The notes beneath the pieces are model-generated. The model was not told where the DNA came from and made no database searches. It saw only the letters and a list, made by a program, of their open reading frames with translations. The position numbers and the translations under genes are program-made. Shown one piece after another: positions 13,539 through 22,385 of a stretch of 47,574 nt of DNA (position 1 is its first letter; each line of letters begins with the position of its first letter). The DNA comes from Pseudarthrobacter oxydans (GTDB taxonomy: Bacteria > Actinomycetota > Actinomycetes > Actinomycetales > Micrococcaceae), in the NCBI RefSeq assembly GCF_013314975.1, contig NZ_JABTYH010000034.1:1-47574 (forward strand). Reading direction: 5' to 3'.

Positions 13539-15290
13539 TTACCCTTCGACTCCCGCCGAGGCCTCCACCGGGATAAGCATCGAGATCACCTCTTCGGTCA
13601 ATTCAGCCGTCTTTGCCGCCCTGTCCTCAGAAATGCGATGTTCCTCACGAACCCGCTTAACGCAATCGCGCACGTATGAAAGTGCATCATTTAGCGCGGG
13701 TTCCCCAAGGATGAATTCGTTTCGGGCCAGGTACTGAATCATGGAGGGACTATGCACCTGGCGCCGGTTTGCCCTTGCGATAGCTACCATTGAGACGTAG
13801 AAGCGCACATTGCTACGTTCACTAGTGGAAACGTCGTCCCGCTGTTTCAAGTAGGCATCGACCGACTTTTGGGTCCGCGCCAACCATAGATACGTGCTTA
13901 GGTCGAAGTTCTCCGAAAAAATGGTCTGGTAGTCCTCGTTCTTACGGATGAGGGTCGAGGGCCTGGCGCGGGAACTGTGAGGCTGTGACAATCCGATGGC
14001 CATGACCGACTGAGCAAGATATGCGATGCTGACGATCCGTTCGACATTTTTCCCAGAGTTCTTGTAAAAGTTTTTCCTTCGGTCGTAATACCAACCATGA
14101 GCGAGGAAGTAGCTCTCAAGCTGTCGTTGTATTTTGTCGGTAGCCCGCAGCGATGCGTCGGAAACCTGGGTCTGGCTATTGGTGGCCCGAATGACTTGAT
14201 CCCGAACCTCAGGATCGTCTGTGGAGAGGATGCGTACAAGCAGCTTTCTGCCGGCGGAGACTTCCGCGACGGCAGTTTTCTGCATTTCGTGGTGAATAGT
14301 GTGGGAGGTCTGGAGACCGTTGACAATCTGAACGTCATCCAGGATGAATTCGTTGCCAGCGGTGGTCACTTGACCTGAGCAAAGTATGGTTACCCCGTTG
14401 TTCAACCACCAAAAGTCAGGGGCATCAGGATCTCCTAGGGATTGAGCTATCTCCCTGTTGACCTTCACGCCCTTCTGATAGTCACGCACGTTCCAATCGA
14501 AGATGTGTCGGAGAAGGCTTCCATCAGATTCGTCGCTGATGAACTTGAAGTAATCAGCCACCTTGACCAGAGCCAAATGACTATCTCCATCATTTTCATG
14601 CTTCTCGAAGCGGAGCCTGAGCGCATAGGAAGGGACGGTTTCATGGGCGGCCCAAAGTTCCTTTGCGCCAAAGAAATCGAAGGAGACTGTGCCGCCTACC
14701 AGGTGTCGCTCTATGAGACCGCAAAGCTCGATTCCTTTGCTGGTCACTCGCGGATTCACCAAGGCCACATCACCAAGGGTTGCGTAGGCCACCACGGCCC
14801 TTAGCTTGACGCGTCGCGTGACCAGTTTTTTCCACGCCCTTCGAAAAATGTCGAAGCGAGCAAGTAGTTCGGGAGCATAAAGGGTGTCCAGCAGTTCCAC
14901 GTCAGGGTCGAGCTTCAGCAGACGATCCAAAGAGGACGAGAGCTTATCGATAGCCGTCTCACCAAAGGAAGACTCTTCCTTTGCCTGCACGATGTACAGC
15001 GTCAGAGATTGATCGCGGGGAAATTCTCCCGGTTTTGTGTCTTCGGAAAGCAACTCATCATCTTCATCGATGACCTGTTCGCCCAACACGGTGTAAACGG
15101 CGTCGATGCCACCATCGAGGGCGCCGCCGATCCTGCCAGCTTCGATCTCCTCGGATGACAGTTCCAGTGAGTGCAGGACTTTTTCTGCCGCAAAGAGCTC
15201 GAAGGCCTCAGAACGATGCAAGTTCTGTCCGTTTGCGCTCATCCACTCACTGAATGCTGCGTTGACGAGTGCAACCTCGTTTGATGACAA
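13539..15290 (-). CDS. AIPR-family protein with nuclease-like N-terminus
   Basis: A 583-residue protein of the AIPR (abortive infection phage resistance) family. The family core is clear: 'FDWNVRDYQKGVKVNREI' (264-281), 'FWWLNNGVTIL' (293-303), 'QIVNGLQTS' (321-329) and a long helical C-terminus. The first 110 residues look like a restriction-type nuclease fold: GGALDGGIDAVYTV with Asp63, then LYIVQAK (98-104) with the Q-x-K pair, as in Mrr/PD-(D/E)XK enzymes. The protein may thus cut DNA on phage challenge. The start is TTG at 15290 behind GGAGGAC. It may share an operon with the membrane protein at 15501-16583, 210 bp upstream on the same strand. Confidence 0.85.
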   Translation of the reverse strand: MSSNEVALVNAAFSEWMSANGQNLHRSEAFELFAAEKVLHSLELSSEEIEAGRIGGALDGGIDAVYTVLGEQVIDEDDELLSEDTKPGEFPRDQSLTLYIVQAKEESSFGETAIDKLSSSLDRLLKLDPDVELLDTLYAPELLARFDIFRRAWKKLVTRRVKLRAVVAYATLGDVALVNPRVTSKGIELCGLIERHLVGGTVSFDFFGAKELWAAHETVPSYALRLRFEKHENDGDSHLALVKVADYFKFISDESDGSLLRHIFDWNVRDYQKGVKVNREIAQSLGDPDAPDFWWLNNGVTILCSGQVTTAGNEFILDDVQIVNGLQTSHTIHHEMQKTAVAEVSAGRKLLVRILSTDDPEVRDQVIRATNSQTQVSDASLRATDKIQRQLESYFLAHGWYYDRRKNFYKNSGKNVERIVSIAYLAQSVMAIGLSQPHSSRARPSTLIRKNEDYQTIFSENFDLSTYLWLARTQKSVDAYLKQRDDVSTSERSNVRFYVSMVAIARANRRQVHSPSMIQYLARNEFILGEPALNDALSYVRDCVKRVREEHRISEDRAAKTAELTEEVISMLIPVEASAGVEG

Positions 15291-15500
15291 GTGTCCTCCA
15301 ATGTATTCCCTGCGTTCGGAGTCAACACTAATGGGCCGGGACGACAGCTTTGATCGAGTACGCCGCCGGAATGCACTCCGGCTCCATTGGCGGTCCTACC
15401 AGTGCTAACGATTGCCGCTTCAAAGTAACTACTGACTAGGCGCTCGGACCATTTCGACCTCCCGCACGTCGTCGCCGGTCCTCACCGCCCTCGCCTCTCG

Positions 15501-16583
15501 TCAATACCGGGAACCAACTCTGAGTGGGCTGAATTTGTCAGTGGCCACCGCAAGTACGTACTTCCACTCATCGCCTTCTGCGAATTCAGGCTGGGGAACA
15601 GCATCGGGAAATATCACGCCATTGCCGTGCATTCCTACTTGTCTTGGAGGAAACTCGCTAGCCAGAGCACGGAAGCCGTGGCTGGGACATTCAAGCGAGT
15701 TGGCAGTGATGTACCACGGTTCATTGATGCCGACTACTTCTGACAGCGGTCCAGCAAGGTGAATCTTCCCGGGATTTTTCCGGCGTGAGTCCAAGGCCAC
15801 TTGAAGATTGGTAGCGAGGCGTTTTCCTATGGCATCCCAGTCGTAACTTTGGAATTGAGCAAGGCCGACATCAGCAGTTGCCTGGATTTCGTAGGCCAGG
15901 TCTTGAACCACATCCGCGTACGTCTTGGAAGGTGCCCAAACCACGAACGATTCTTTTTCCCCTGTGTCTGCTCCTAAGCAAAGGCTGTAGTCTGCCACAG
16001 TTGTGTAGAGCGGCTCCCCATATCCGGGTTCATCCGACACGTATTGCAAAGAGAGAAAGACGCTCAACGAACCCGGATGCTCGCCTGCCTGAACAGTCAA
16101 TTTGTCGTCTTCCAAGGCACCGATTTCCGACAAGCACTCCATAGCCCTTCTAGCTGACTTTCGGGAAAGGGAGTCCCGGAAGTCGGCTACCACAGAGTCC
16201 TGTTCATCCATCCTCGACTGCAGGGATGCGTATATTTCTTCTCTCATGGAGTCGAATTTTTTGGCGACCTCTTCGTCTACCTCCCGACGGACATTGCTCG
16301 CCACAGTGGCCGTTGCTTGGCCAACCGCCGTCTCAACGTCTGCCTTGACCTCCATACGAAACTTTGGACCTAGCCAAGTGAGAACTCCGGCAGAAACGAA
16401 AGCGACACCCATACTGGCCAGGATGGATTGAGTTGCCGCGAGTTGATCAGGGTCTACTCCTGGCCACAGGGTTCTAACCATGTAGGCCGCAAAGCTGATG
16501 AGCGCGCCAATGGTCACCAACCAGAAAACGTAGTCAGGACGGGTTTTTATCGGATTCGGCACGTTATCGGGTGATTCAGTCAC
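15501..16583 (-). CDS. Membrane-anchored coiled-coil protein of unknown function
   Basis: A 360-residue protein opened by GTG at 16583. Two transmembrane segments (about 17-38, YVFWLVTIGALISFAAYMV; and 50-71, ILASMGVAFVSAGVLTWLG) are followed by a long charged coiled coil (about 75-150, RREVDEEVAKKFDSMREEIY). A soluble alpha/beta domain (about 165-360) completes it. The topology, with a hairpin in the membrane and a cytoplasmic sensor or effector domain, resembles many membrane effectors of defence systems, but the C-terminal domain is not one I recognise. It lies immediately upstream of the AIPR gene and both run the same way. A shared function is inferred from that only. Confidence 0.65.
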   Translation of the reverse strand: MTESPDNVPNPIKTRPDYVFWLVTIGALISFAAYMVRTLWPGVDPDQLAATQSILASMGVAFVSAGVLTWLGPKFRMEVKADVETAVGQATATVASNVRREVDEEVAKKFDSMREEIYASLQSRMDEQDSVVADFRDSLSRKSARRAMECLSEIGALEDDKLTVQAGEHPGSLSVFLSLQYVSDEPGYGEPLYTTVADYSLCLGADTGEKESFVVWAPSKTYADVVQDLAYEIQATADVGLAQFQSYDWDAIGKRLATNLQVALDSRRKNPGKIHLAGPLSEVVGINEPWYITANSLECPSHGFRALASEFPPRQVGMHGNGVIFPDAVPQPEFAEGDEWKYVLAVATDKFSPLRVGSRY

Positions 16584-16616
16584 AGTCGAACCCTATATTT
16601 GGGCTGGCATATTCTC

Positions 16617-16740
16617 GGGGACGCTAGGCCGTCCCAGTTCCTTAGAACTGGGACACCTTGGCGGGACACTCTTCCGCGGATCCGGATCGTCTAGATGCCG
16701 CTTAATCTGACTGTCCCGTTTGTTGTTCCAAAACCCCCGC
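16617..16740. other. Dyad-rich site next to the resolvase gene, candidate res
   Basis: GTCCCAGTTC-CTTA-GAACTGGGAC (16631-16654) is a perfect 10-bp palindrome. Further GGGAC/GTCCC elements surround it: GGGGACGC near 16618, GCGGGACAC near 16663 and CTGTCCCG near 16711. Repeated inverted half-sites upstream of a serine resolvase gene are the expected look of a recombination site. Subsite boundaries cannot be set by eye. Confidence 0.5.
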
Positions 16741-16784
16741 CACAATGGCCCGTCACAGGGGCAACTTTCGGTACGGTTTTAGGC

Positions 16785-17384
16785 ATGGAGATTGGGTATG
16801 CGCGTGTGTCAACGGTGAAACAAGATCTGGCCCGGCAACTGGACGCCTTGGCGGCCGCCGGCATCGAAACGGTCTTCTCGGACAAGAAGTCCGGGGCCAC
16901 CACCGATCGCGCGGGGCTCCAGGACGCGTTACGTCACGCCAGAGCCGGCGACGTGCTTGTGGTCCACACGTTGGACCGGCTGGGGCGGACAGTGCGGGAC
17001 ACCCTAAACCTGGTCCACGACCTCAAGGAACGCGGCGTCGGTGTCCGGACGCTGGCTGATCCCCTGCCCATCGACACTTCGAACCCGAACAGTCCCCTGG
17101 CGCAACTGGCCGTTGTCATGCTGGCACTCTTCGCAGAGATGGAACGAACCTATGCAGCAGAACGCGCCTCACATGCCCGCGCAGTGGCATCTGCCAACGG
17201 GCGCCGCACTGGACGGCCTTCCGTGATCGATGCCGACAAGCTCGAACACGCCGCCCTGCTGCGAGACAAGGGCCTCTCCATGAAGGAGATCACCGCCAAG
17301 ACTGGGCTGAAACGCACCACCTTGTACCGGCACCTGCCACCTCGCTCCCCCTCCCCTGACTTGTTGACCGCTAATGCCCTTTGA
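16785..17384 (+). CDS. Serine resolvase/invertase
   Basis: A 199-residue small serine recombinase. The N-terminal catalytic domain begins MEIGYARVSTVKQDLARQL (catalytic Ser9). It has 'HTLDRLGRTVRDTL' with the conserved DRLxR Arg residues and 'LALFAEMERTYAAER' leading into the long E helix. A C-terminal helix-turn-helix (about 160-185, MKEITAKTGLKRTTLYRHL) binds half-sites. Length and order are complete. The internal ATG at 16785 is chosen because the catalytic motif begins there and TACGGT lies 7 nt upstream. It probably resolves plasmid multimers or cointegrates using the dyad-rich region just upstream. Confidence 0.93.
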   Translation: MEIGYARVSTVKQDLARQLDALAAAGIETVFSDKKSGATTDRAGLQDALRHARAGDVLVVHTLDRLGRTVRDTLNLVHDLKERGVGVRTLADPLPIDTSNPNSPLAQLAVVMLALFAEMERTYAAERASHARAVASANGRRTGRPSVIDADKLEHAALLRDKGLSMKEITAKTGLKRTTLYRHLPPRSPSPDLLTANAL

Positions 17385-17562
17385 CACGGACACGTTTAGT
17401 TTTGTCCTGACCTATGGTGGAACGCTGCTCGTGGCGCTCCTGATGTTCATCGGGCAGCTGACCGCTGTGGGGATTCTTCTGATTCTTGCTGGGATTACCT
17501 GGCTGACTGCTTACCCCATCAAGGCGATCGCGCGGGCATTCAGTAGATCTGACCGGACCTAA
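17374..17562 (+). CDS. Small two-helix membrane protein
   Basis: A 62-residue protein whose ATG lies inside the last codons of the resolvase gene (11-bp overlap). Two hydrophobic helices are evident: about 10-30 (FVLTYGGTLLVALLMFIGQL) and 31-50 (AVGILLILAGITWLTAY), with a basic tail (IARAFSRSDRT). The role is unknown. Overlap with the resolvase suggests co-transcription. Confidence 0.6.
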   Translation: MPFDTDTFSFVLTYGGTLLVALLMFIGQLTAVGILLILAGITWLTAYPIKAIARAFSRSDRT

Positions 17563-17619
17563 GCTCGGAGACCTGCCGGCCCCCGCCGCGGGCCGGGTCA
17601 GCCGTGACATGATGCACGT

Positions 17620-18072
17620 ATGACGTTCACTCCTCAGGCGCTACGTGAATGGGCACGAGGCTCCCTCCCCTGCGAAGCCGCCACAGAACTTCTTCTCCGT
17701 GCTTTCAATGGGCGCTTCGCCCAGGCGGGCTGGCCATGGATGCACAGCGATGAGCAAGGCCGGAGCTGGGTCGATTTCGAGGCCATCCCCGAGAACATAG
17801 ACGGGCTTTCCGGTGGTGAGCGCCGATTCCTGATGATCGCGGCATCGCTTGGAGGCGATGAGCAGGTTGCCCTCTCCGACGTTGTACCGGGGCTCGACCG
17901 GGCGTTGCTGGATCTTGTGCTGGCGGCACTTGCCCATGCTGCGGGTTCCCACCAGGACTCTGTTATCCTCGAAAAGCCTGAAGGCGTCCTGGGATTTGAG
18001 CGGGTCGACACCTTGTATCCGTGGCCGAAAGACGCCCCTGCCCTGCGCGTGATCGACGGCGGCCAGAACTAG
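17620..18072 (+). CDS. Hypothetical plasmid protein
   Basis: A 150-residue acidic protein opened by ATG at 17620, with CATGAT 6 nt upstream and no clear ribosome site. It reads 'LREWARGSLPCEAATELLLRAFNGRF' near the N-terminus (in part REWARGSLPCEAATELLLRA), then 'WVDFEAIPENIDGLSGGERRFLMIAASLGG'. The LSGGE string looks like an ABC signature, but no Walker A is present, so this is probably chance. The central Ile/Leu-rich helices suggest a compact helical protein. No family or function is assigned. It converges with the par operon. Confidence 0.65.
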   Translation: MTFTPQALREWARGSLPCEAATELLLRAFNGRFAQAGWPWMHSDEQGRSWVDFEAIPENIDGLSGGERRFLMIAASLGGDEQVALSDVVPGLDRALLDLVLAALAHAAGSHQDSVILEKPEGVLGFERVDTLYPWPKDAPALRVIDGGQN

Positions 18073-18308
18073 CTGCTTCCTGGCGCAGGACAGCGTGGTC
18101 TCCACTCCGGCGGGGCGAGCCTGATAAGTCGCGGTGCAGCTAGCAGATCGGCTTTGCCACACGTCCGCCCAGTTCACCCCATGACGAACCTCTGGCAGCG
18201 TCACTGATGCCCCCCAGCCCCTGTCCAGGTTCTACGAATAAACCTGCCCCCTGCTTTTCCTTCAGCCCGCAATACCCCAATGTCGATCTACGGACCTAGC
18301 GGTGCTGT

Positions 18309-18680
18309 TCAGCTGTCTTTGAGACGTCGGCCGCCGGGAAGTTTTTCTCCCCAGGATGGATACATCTCGCCCTGGTTGTGTTCAGCTTCGCGGCGCGCGG
18401 TTTCTGCTTCGATGGCCTTGGTCACGAAATGGCTCCAGGTGTTGTCTCCTTCGGCGTAACTGGTCGCCTTGTACGCGGCCCTCGCCCGGTTGCGGAGCGC
18501 AGCGGGGATACTCACCGTCATGTTGGCTGTTTCGGAATCCTTGGGTTCCTCCTTTTTTGGCGCATCGGGTCGGTGTCCGGGGAGCATTCGTGCCAGGGGG
18601 GCATCTGTGGAGGGTGCGGCATTGCGTTTCGGAGGCAAGCCAAGTGCGGGCCGGCCGGGTGTTGCTGCTTCGGCGCTCAC
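18309..18680 (-). CDS. parB: ParB-like centromere-binding protein (ribbon-helix-helix type)
   Basis: A 123-residue protein whose GTG overlaps the parA stop (GTGA), so the two are translationally coupled. The N-terminal half is disordered and Pro/Ala/Lys-rich, fit to contact ParA. The C-terminal half has 'MTVSIPAALRNRARAAYKAT' followed by 'TWSHFVTKAIEAETARRE', the strand-helix-helix pattern of ribbon-helix-helix partition proteins. A Lys/Arg-rich tail (GEKLPGGRRLKDS) ends it. The likely target is the 9-bp tandem repeat array at 19640-20500, upstream of parA. This is the small ParB kind paired with Walker-type ParA in actinobacterial plasmids. Confidence 0.75.
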   Translation of the reverse strand: MSAEAATPGRPALGLPPKRNAAPSTDAPLARMLPGHRPDAPKKEEPKDSETANMTVSIPAALRNRARAAYKATSYAEGDNTWSHFVTKAIEAETARREAEHNQGEMYPSWGEKLPGGRRLKDS

Positions 18681-19591
18681 GCGTTGACCTCCTGGGATTC
18701 TGCAACAGCGATGCGCCGCGTTACTTCCATAGCAACTGCATGGAGGTCCTCGGCAACGCTGGAAGCCGACTTCGGCCCCGCATTCCCGGCTTTCGCTTCC
18801 CCGCGGAGGACCTCCCACCATTTCGGTCCTTTGCTAAGTTCACGTTCCAGTTCGTGGGCCAGCAATCCGCGTTCCCGACACGCCTGGGCGGTTGCCTCGG
18901 CATGCCGAATGGACATCGGAAACAGCACTTCGTCAGTACCAAAATCTGCTGTGAGGTGGTCCCGGGTGACCTTGTGTACCTGCTTAGAATTCGTACCGGT
19001 CCCGACCAGGACGACGCCCAACAGATCCAATGCCGGGTTGAGTCCAACAACGCTGTCCATGCGCGCTGCGACTGCGGCGACGCCCTTACGACTGGACATG
19101 TCGGTCTTGAGCGGCACCAGCGCGTACCGGGCGGCAGCCACAGCTGCGGCCTGCAACGGCTCGTTCCCTGGAGGACAATCGAGCAGAACAAGGTCGTACT
19201 CCCCCGCCACCCTGGCAAGTAGTTTAGCCAGAGCTAGCTGTGCAGCGTCACGGTCCTTCTGGGCCTTGGCTCCAAGGAAAGCGGCAGCATCATCAAGTTG
19301 AGGACCTCCGGCGATGACGTCCAAATTAGGACGCACGCTCAAGAGCAGATCTGGTTCTCCCCCAAAGCACAGCGAGGCTGCCAGGCTTCTACCTCCATCG
19401 CCTTGATCGGCATAGCCAAGGTCTTCGGCAAGGTTTCCCTGGGGATCAAGGTCCACGAGGAGCACTCGTGACCCGCCCTCGGCAAGAAGTCCCCCAACGT
19501 TTGCAACCAGGCTGGTCTTAAAAACCCCGCCCTTCCCGTTTATTACCGCAATCACGCGGCTGAGGGCACCGCGGTCCACATCGAGTTTCAT
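18677..19591 (-). CDS. parA: ParA partition ATPase
   Basis: A 304-residue ParA ATPase that would distribute plasmid copies on the nucleoid. A deviant Walker A KGGVFKT (20-26) is followed by VDLDPQGN (46-53) and Walker B 'YDLVLLDCPPGNEPLQAAA'. Switch-type 'PLKTDMSSRKGV' is present, with a helical C-terminus. The start is the ATG at 19591 behind GGAAGGGGAAG. An upstream in-frame extension would translate the repeat array and is rejected. The gene lies between the array and parB, as in other par loci. In the Walker A the residue before the second Lys is Phe instead of the usual Gly, a mild oddity for the family. Confidence 0.9.
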   Translation of the reverse strand: MKLDVDRGALSRVIAVINGKGGVFKTSLVANVGGLLAEGGSRVLLVDLDPQGNLAEDLGYADQGDGGRSLAASLCFGGEPDLLLSVRPNLDVIAGGPQLDDAAAFLGAKAQKDRDAAQLALAKLLARVAGEYDLVLLDCPPGNEPLQAAAVAAARYALVPLKTDMSSRKGVAAVAARMDSVVGLNPALDLLGVVLVGTGTNSKQVHKVTRDHLTADFGTDEVLFPMSIRHAEATAQACRERGLLAHELERELSKGPKWWEVLRGEAKAGNAGPKSASSVAEDLHAVAMEVTRRIAVAESQEVNA

Positions 19592-19639
19592 ATCTTCCCC
19601 TTCCAAAGTGATTCCAGCGTAACCAGCAACAGTGGCTCT

Positions 19640-20500
19640 ACTTGGGAAGCTGGTTTCCGTGTCTTTACTTTTTTCACTTGTGAACCATGTGAAACCAGTG
19701 GGGGATCGATTTGCCAACCCGTATTCCCTGTCTATGCTTTTTTCACTTGTGAAACCGGCGAACCCTGCAAACCCGGTGAAACCAGAAGGCTTCGTTGCCA
19801 ACCCGTCTTCCCTGACTATCCTTTCTTCACTTGGAAAACCGACGAACCACGCCTGGTGGACATGCGAGCCCAACATCTACCGGGGACTCGTTACCGGGTA
19901 GTCATTTCCCGCCCAGAACGTGACCCAGGACGTAGGCGGCAACAGTGGCTTTACTTGAAAAGCTGGCTTCCCTGTCTATACTTTTTTCACTTGTGAAACC
20001 GGCGAACCCTGCAAACCCGGTGAAACCAGAAGGCTTCGTTGCCAACCCGTCTTCCCTGACTATCCTTTCTTCACTTGGAAAACCGACGAACCACGCCTGG
20101 TGGACATGCGAGCCCAACATCTACCGGGGACTCGTTACCGGGTAGTCATTTCCCGCCCAGAACGTGACCCAGGACGTAGGCGGCAACAGTGGCTTTACTT
20201 GAAAAGCTGGCTTCCCTGTCTATACTTTTTTCACTTGTGAAACCGGCGAACCCTGCAAACCCGGTGAAACCAGAAGGCTTCGTTGCCAACCCGTCTTCCC
20301 TGACTATCCTTTCTTCACTTGGAAAACCGACGAACCACGCCTGGTGGACATGCGAGCCCAACATCTACCGGGGACTCGTTACCGGGTAGTCATTTCCCGC
20401 CCAGAACGTGACCCAGGACGTAGGCGGCAACAGTGGCTTTACTTGAAAAGCTGGCTTCCCTGTCTATGCTTTTTTCACTTGCGACACCGGCGAACCCAAC
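19640..20500. repeat. 244-bp tandem repeat array, probable centromere
   Basis: The marker TTTCACTTGTGAAA occurs at 19741, 19985 and 20229, and in altered form at 20473, always 244 bp apart. The units 19902-20145 and 20146-20389 appear identical. Partial, diverged units stand at both ends. Inside each unit are 9-bp tandem motifs GTGAAACCG-GCGAACCCT-GCAAACCCG-GTGAAACCA and a shorter pair GGAAAACCG-ACGAACCAC. Position between rep and parA plus repeated short half-sites indicates the ParB-binding centromere. Frames running through the array give FxGF-type repeats and are not taken as genes. Confidence 0.85.
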
Positions 20501-20516
20501 AGCTACCGAGTATCGT

Positions 20517-22385
20517 CTACGCCGCCAGCCACAACGCCGCGTCATCGGGTGGCATCCAATGTTCTTCACGCTCGGGATCGTAAAGGTCACCTTCGTTTAC
20601 TCGACCGTCTAAAAATCGATCCAAGTAAGCATGCCAGGCAGCACGTTCCCGCCGGTTGCGGCTTATCTGGGCTTGGTAGTCCTCCATTACGCCCAGCCGT
20701 TCCGCGAGGGCGCGAAGATTAGCTGTAGCGGTGATCTTCCAGTGCCGGCCGTCCCGGTGGATCATGCCCAGCCCTTTCATTGCGATGAGGGCCTTCTCAA
20801 CGGTCGTGCGGCTGATTCCGCTGCTTCGTATGAGTTCTGCGCTAGTGGGGGAGTGGCGGCCGCGTTCGATTGCCTCGTAGACAAGGGCTGCTGCGTCGCC
20901 GAGGGCGCGGAACACGGGCCGAATGGAGTGGATCTTACCTTTTCGCCAGCTGAGTTCACGGGCTAGTTGTTGATACTGCTCGGGTAGCTGAATGAGGTAT
21001 ACATCTGCTGCTTTGTGGCGGGCGTCAGCGACTTTGGTGAGAATGCCATCTGAGGCTTGGACCAAGGCTGGCAGGAGCCTCGCAATCGTGACGTGGTGCT
21101 TTCCCGTAGCTGCAGCCAGAGTGCGGCATCCAATGTCCAGAAGATCGGTTTCCTTCGTCCTCATGTAGGCGAGGAGCGCACGGATGAGGAAGCGGAGGCT
21201 GAGCCCTTCGCGGCCGCGTTCTTTGAGTCTGTGGTCGAGTACCGCGTAGAGCACATTTTCCAGGTCGTTCACGAGTTGGTGGATTGAAGCTGTGCTGCGG
21301 TTGGATGCCCCCCCTGTGGGTTTTGTGGGGCTTGTGTTGTTAATAAGTGCATCTTTTCCCCTTCCTCTGCGGGGTTCAGTTTTTGTCCAAGCTTCGGCGT
21401 TGGCCCATTCCTGCTTGATAAGTCGATTTTGCTTCGCAGGCGTGCCGTAGAGCGCGGCGAGGCCGGGGAACTGGCCGTTCAGTTCGTTCTCTACCTGGGC
21501 GAGGGTCCAGCCGCAGGCGTTGAAGTGGTTGAGAACGGCCATGCGGGCCTCAGAGGGGCTCTTGTAGCGAGTTGTGTCGTAGTTGCCGGTGCGAGCGGTT
21601 CGGCGCAGCGCGGTCTCGCTGCCACTATGCAGCCGCAGCAGATGGTGGGCCGCTGTGCGCTGTGCGGCAGCAGTGTTGGCCTGATGCGATTTCAGGGCAC
21701 GGTTGCGGGCCAGTTCAGGACCTAGCGCGGTCCGGAGGGCAGCGATAGCTGCAGGTGCGTTTCTACGCCGCAGGACGTCGTATGCCTGGGACAGGGGGGT
21801 GATGAGTACCTGGTGGCCACCGGTTTTGTGAGCCGAGCCAGGGACGCGGATACATCCGTCGGTGACGTTCTGGTGGGGGCTCGGATCTAGGCTCGCTGCT
21901 GTCAGGGCCAACGCTTCTACAAGTTCGCGCGCCTCGGCCGCATCTAGGCGTTGCCGGAGCGGGATGTACAGGTGCCGACCGCCGCTGGGGGAGAAGTCCT
22001 CCACAAAGACGACACCACAGGTGGTGAGCATGGTGCGCAGGCGTTCTGCGTCTGCGTCAACGACTGCTTTGACGGCTTTCGACGTGTCCAGGTCAAGGCA
22101 GAGTGTGGCAACGCTGCCATCTGACCCGTGGACCATAACAGCTGCCGGACGCGCCGGCAGCGCAGCAGTGATGTTGGCTACAGCTTTGGGTCGGGGGTAC
22201 TGGAAACGGTCACCTATCCACCGGCCAAGACGGTATGACGCATGGCCTGCGATAAGTGGAGCAAGGACCCAGGCGTCAGCAGGCGCGACTTGGCAGTCGA
22301 CACTGCTGTTGGGGTGCGTTGACGCGGATGCCAAAAGCGGTACGATAGGACCAGTTCCTTCCTCGGGGGGTACGACAAGATCCAC
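20517..22385 (-). CDS. Plasmid replication protein with AEP-primase domain
   Basis: A 622-residue Rep protein. The N-terminal domain (about 35-230) has the archaeo-eukaryotic primase signature: CLDLD (96-100) with catalytic acids, 'SPSGGRHLYIPL' (132-143), and 'DGCIRVPGSAHKTGG' (177-191) with His186. A helical middle is followed by C-terminal winged-helix segments (about 480-560, SGISRTTVEKALIAMKGLGMI). Such proteins start replication on actinobacterial plasmids. The start is GTG at 22385, with no clear ribosome site. Another 71-codon frame (TTG at 22429) runs across this start and could act as a leader peptide. An antisense RNA gene overlaps the start. Downstream lie the centromere array and parAB. 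Confidence 0.8.
   Translation of the reverse strand: MDLVVPPEEGTGPIVPLLASASTHPNSSVDCQVAPADAWVLAPLIAGHASYRLGRWIGDRFQYPRPKAVANITAALPARPAAVMVHGSDGSVATLCLDLDTSKAVKAVVDADAERLRTMLTTCGVVFVEDFSPSGGRHLYIPLRQRLDAAEARELVEALALTAASLDPSPHQNVTDGCIRVPGSAHKTGGHQVLITPLSQAYDVLRRRNAPAAIAALRTALGPELARNRALKSHQANTAAAQRTAAHHLLRLHSGSETALRRTARTGNYDTTRYKSPSEARMAVLNHFNACGWTLAQVENELNGQFPGLAALYGTPAKQNRLIKQEWANAEAWTKTEPRRGRGKDALINNTSPTKPTGGASNRSTASIHQLVNDLENVLYAVLDHRLKERGREGLSLRFLIRALLAYMRTKETDLLDIGCRTLAAATGKHHVTIARLLPALVQASDGILTKVADARHKAADVYLIQLPEQYQQLARELSWRKGKIHSIRPVFRALGDAAALVYEAIERGRHSPTSAELIRSSGISRTTVEKALIAMKGLGMIHRDGRHWKITATANLRALAERLGVMEDYQAQISRNRRERAAWHAYLDRFLDGRVNEGDLYDPEREEHWMPPDDAALWLAA
22319..22346 (+). promoter_or_regulatory. 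Promoter for antisense RNA to rep
   Basis: TTGACG (22319-22324), a 16-bp spacer and TACGAT (22341-22346): the best -35/-10 pair in this part of the window. It points against the rep gene from within its coding region. Confidence 0.6.

Noticed and set aside
17800..17840. LSGGE string in the 150-residue protein as an ABC ATPase signature
   Set aside because: No Walker A or B motif; length too short.
19592..19876. In-frame N-terminal extension of ParA through the repeat array
   Set aside because: It translates the centromere repeats (FxGF-type periodicity), while ATG 19591 has a strong ribosome site and begins a normal ParA.
19902..20389. Identical 72- and 66-codon frames in each 244-bp unit
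   Set aside because: They follow from the repeats; no ribosome sites, and the periodic residues reflect the 9-bp motif.
19640..20500. Repeat array as a CRISPR
   Set aside because: Units are 244 bp, tandem and without unique spacers; no cas genes.
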